DNA of 5,944 nt from Clostridia bacterium (GTDB lineage Bacteria; Bacillota; Clostridia; DUPQ01): positions 1-5,944 of the forward strand of contig JAUVJE010000150.1 in assembly GCA_030592355.1 (NCBI GenBank). Reading direction: 5' to 3'. Shown piece by piece: positions 5,300 to 5,944 of the stretch (position 1 is the stretch's first letter; every line of letters starts with the position of its first letter). The notes beneath the pieces are model-generated. The model saw nothing but the letters and a program-made list of their open reading frames with translations, searched no databases and had not been told where the DNA came from. A program made the position numbers and the translations under genes.

Positions 5300-5944
5300 A
5301 TGAATATACTTGAAACTTTTAATCTTAAAGGCAAGGTTGCTTTGGTGACGGGCGGGGCCGGTCTTTACGGCAGACAGATGGTGCGGGCGATGGCGCAGGC
5401 GGGCGCCGAAACTTATACAGCCTCAAGAAATCTTAAAAAGCTGAAAGAATTTACTGATTTATTAAAAGATGAGGGACTTGAAGTCACCCCGCTGGCATAT
5501 GACCAGAGCAGCATTGATTCAATTATTTCACTACGTGATGAAATTATAAGAATAAGTGGGAAAATTGATATTCTTATTAATAACTCCGTTGCACGTTCAG
5601 GTCCTGTTGAGGAACTCACCGAGGAAAAAGCCAATGCTGATTTCAGCGTTAATGCAACCGGTGTCATCATGATGTGCAGGGAGTTTGGAAAAGCAATGGC
5701 TGGGGCAGGGAGCGGATCTGTCATTAACATCGGTTCCATCTATGGCTTGGTCGGCTATGATGACTGGCTTTATGAAGGTACCGGGCTTTTAAAAACCGGA
5801 GGTGCCGCATACTATTTTAACAAGGGAGGAATGGTAAATCTTACAAGGTTTTTTGCGGGTTTCTACGGACCTTCCGGTGTGCGGTTCAACTGTATACATC
5901 CCGGAGGATATGAAACTGATTCCCAGCCGGAAGCGTTTAAAAAG
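5300..5944 (+). CDS. Short-chain dehydrogenase/reductase (SDR), 3' end cut by the window edge
   Basis: The 215 residues present have no stop, so the gene continues past the window; classical SDRs are about 250 long, so most of it is here. It is a soluble NAD(P)(H)-dependent oxidoreductase acting on sugar or alcohol hydroxyls. The cofactor motif TGGAGLYG is at 17-24, NNS(V)A at 94-98 stands in for NNAG, and the catalytic residues are Asn118, Ser146 (in GSIYG), Tyr171 and Lys175 (YYFNK), followed by IHPGGYETD. The Ser-to-Tyr distance is 25 residues instead of the usual 13, because of an insertion containing a YEGTG motif (158-162). I recall such an insert in SDRs related to gluconate 5-dehydrogenase and in some surface-sugar biosynthesis SDRs. 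It is the sixth gene of the operon, 1 nt after the aldo/keto reductase, so a second redox step on the same sugar is likely. Substrate unknown. Confidence 0.9.
   Translation, partial: MNILETFNLKGKVALVTGGAGLYGRQMVRAMAQAGAETYTASRNLKKLKEFTDLLKDEGLEVTPLAYDQSSIDSIISLRDEIIRISGKIDILINNSVARSGPVEELTEEKANADFSVNATGVIMMCREFGKAMAGAGSGSVINIGSIYGLVGYDDWLYEGTGLLKTGGAAYYFNKGGMVNLTRFFAGFYGPSGVRFNCIHPGGYETDSQPEAFKK

Overview
The window carries six same-strand genes, the last one cut by the right edge. They look like one catabolic operon from a low-to-moderate G+C Gram-positive anaerobe (Clostridia / Lachnospiraceae-like). This placement rests on AT-leaning third positions, strong AAGGAG/AGGAGA ribosome binding sites, head-to-tail packing and the enzyme families present. 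It is inference; there is no rRNA or other taxonomic marker.

Layout. Positions 1-133 are a structured leader with a 13-bp perfect inverted repeat (7-55), a strong Shine-Dalgarno sequence (88-93) and a 27-nt near-perfect dyad (96-122) just before the first start codon. Next comes a divergent NagB/glucosamine-6-phosphate isomerase-family protein (134-1084). Positions 1085-1330 are a G+C-rich (about 55%) non-native-looking insert with a 47-bp direct repeat. After it come five tightly packed genes: a NagA-type N-acetyl amino-sugar deacetylase (1375-2466), a Gfo/Idh/MocA dehydrogenase (2467-3510), a DapA/NanA-family class I aldolase (3512-4387), a small aldo/keto reductase (4387-5298) and a short-chain dehydrogenase (5300 to beyond 5944). 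Junctions among the last five range from a 1-nt overlap to a 1-nt gap, so co-transcription and translational coupling are very likely.

How the genes may work together. The families suggest processing of an N-acetylated amino sugar or amino-sugar acid: deacetylation, then isomerisation/deamination, NAD(P)-linked redox steps, and retro-aldol cleavage of a 2-keto acid to pyruvate plus an aldehyde that could be reduced. This is not the ordinary nagAB pathway. The NagB-like protein lacks the Asp equivalent to E. coli Asp141 and seems to lack phosphate-binding residues. The aldolase keeps the Schiff-base Lys and catalytic Tyr but lacks the DapA-specific Arg and has GSMGN in place of GTTGE. Substrates cannot be read from the sequence. 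The most interesting points are this possibly undescribed sugar pathway, the leader structures, and the repeat insert that splits the operon after its first gene.
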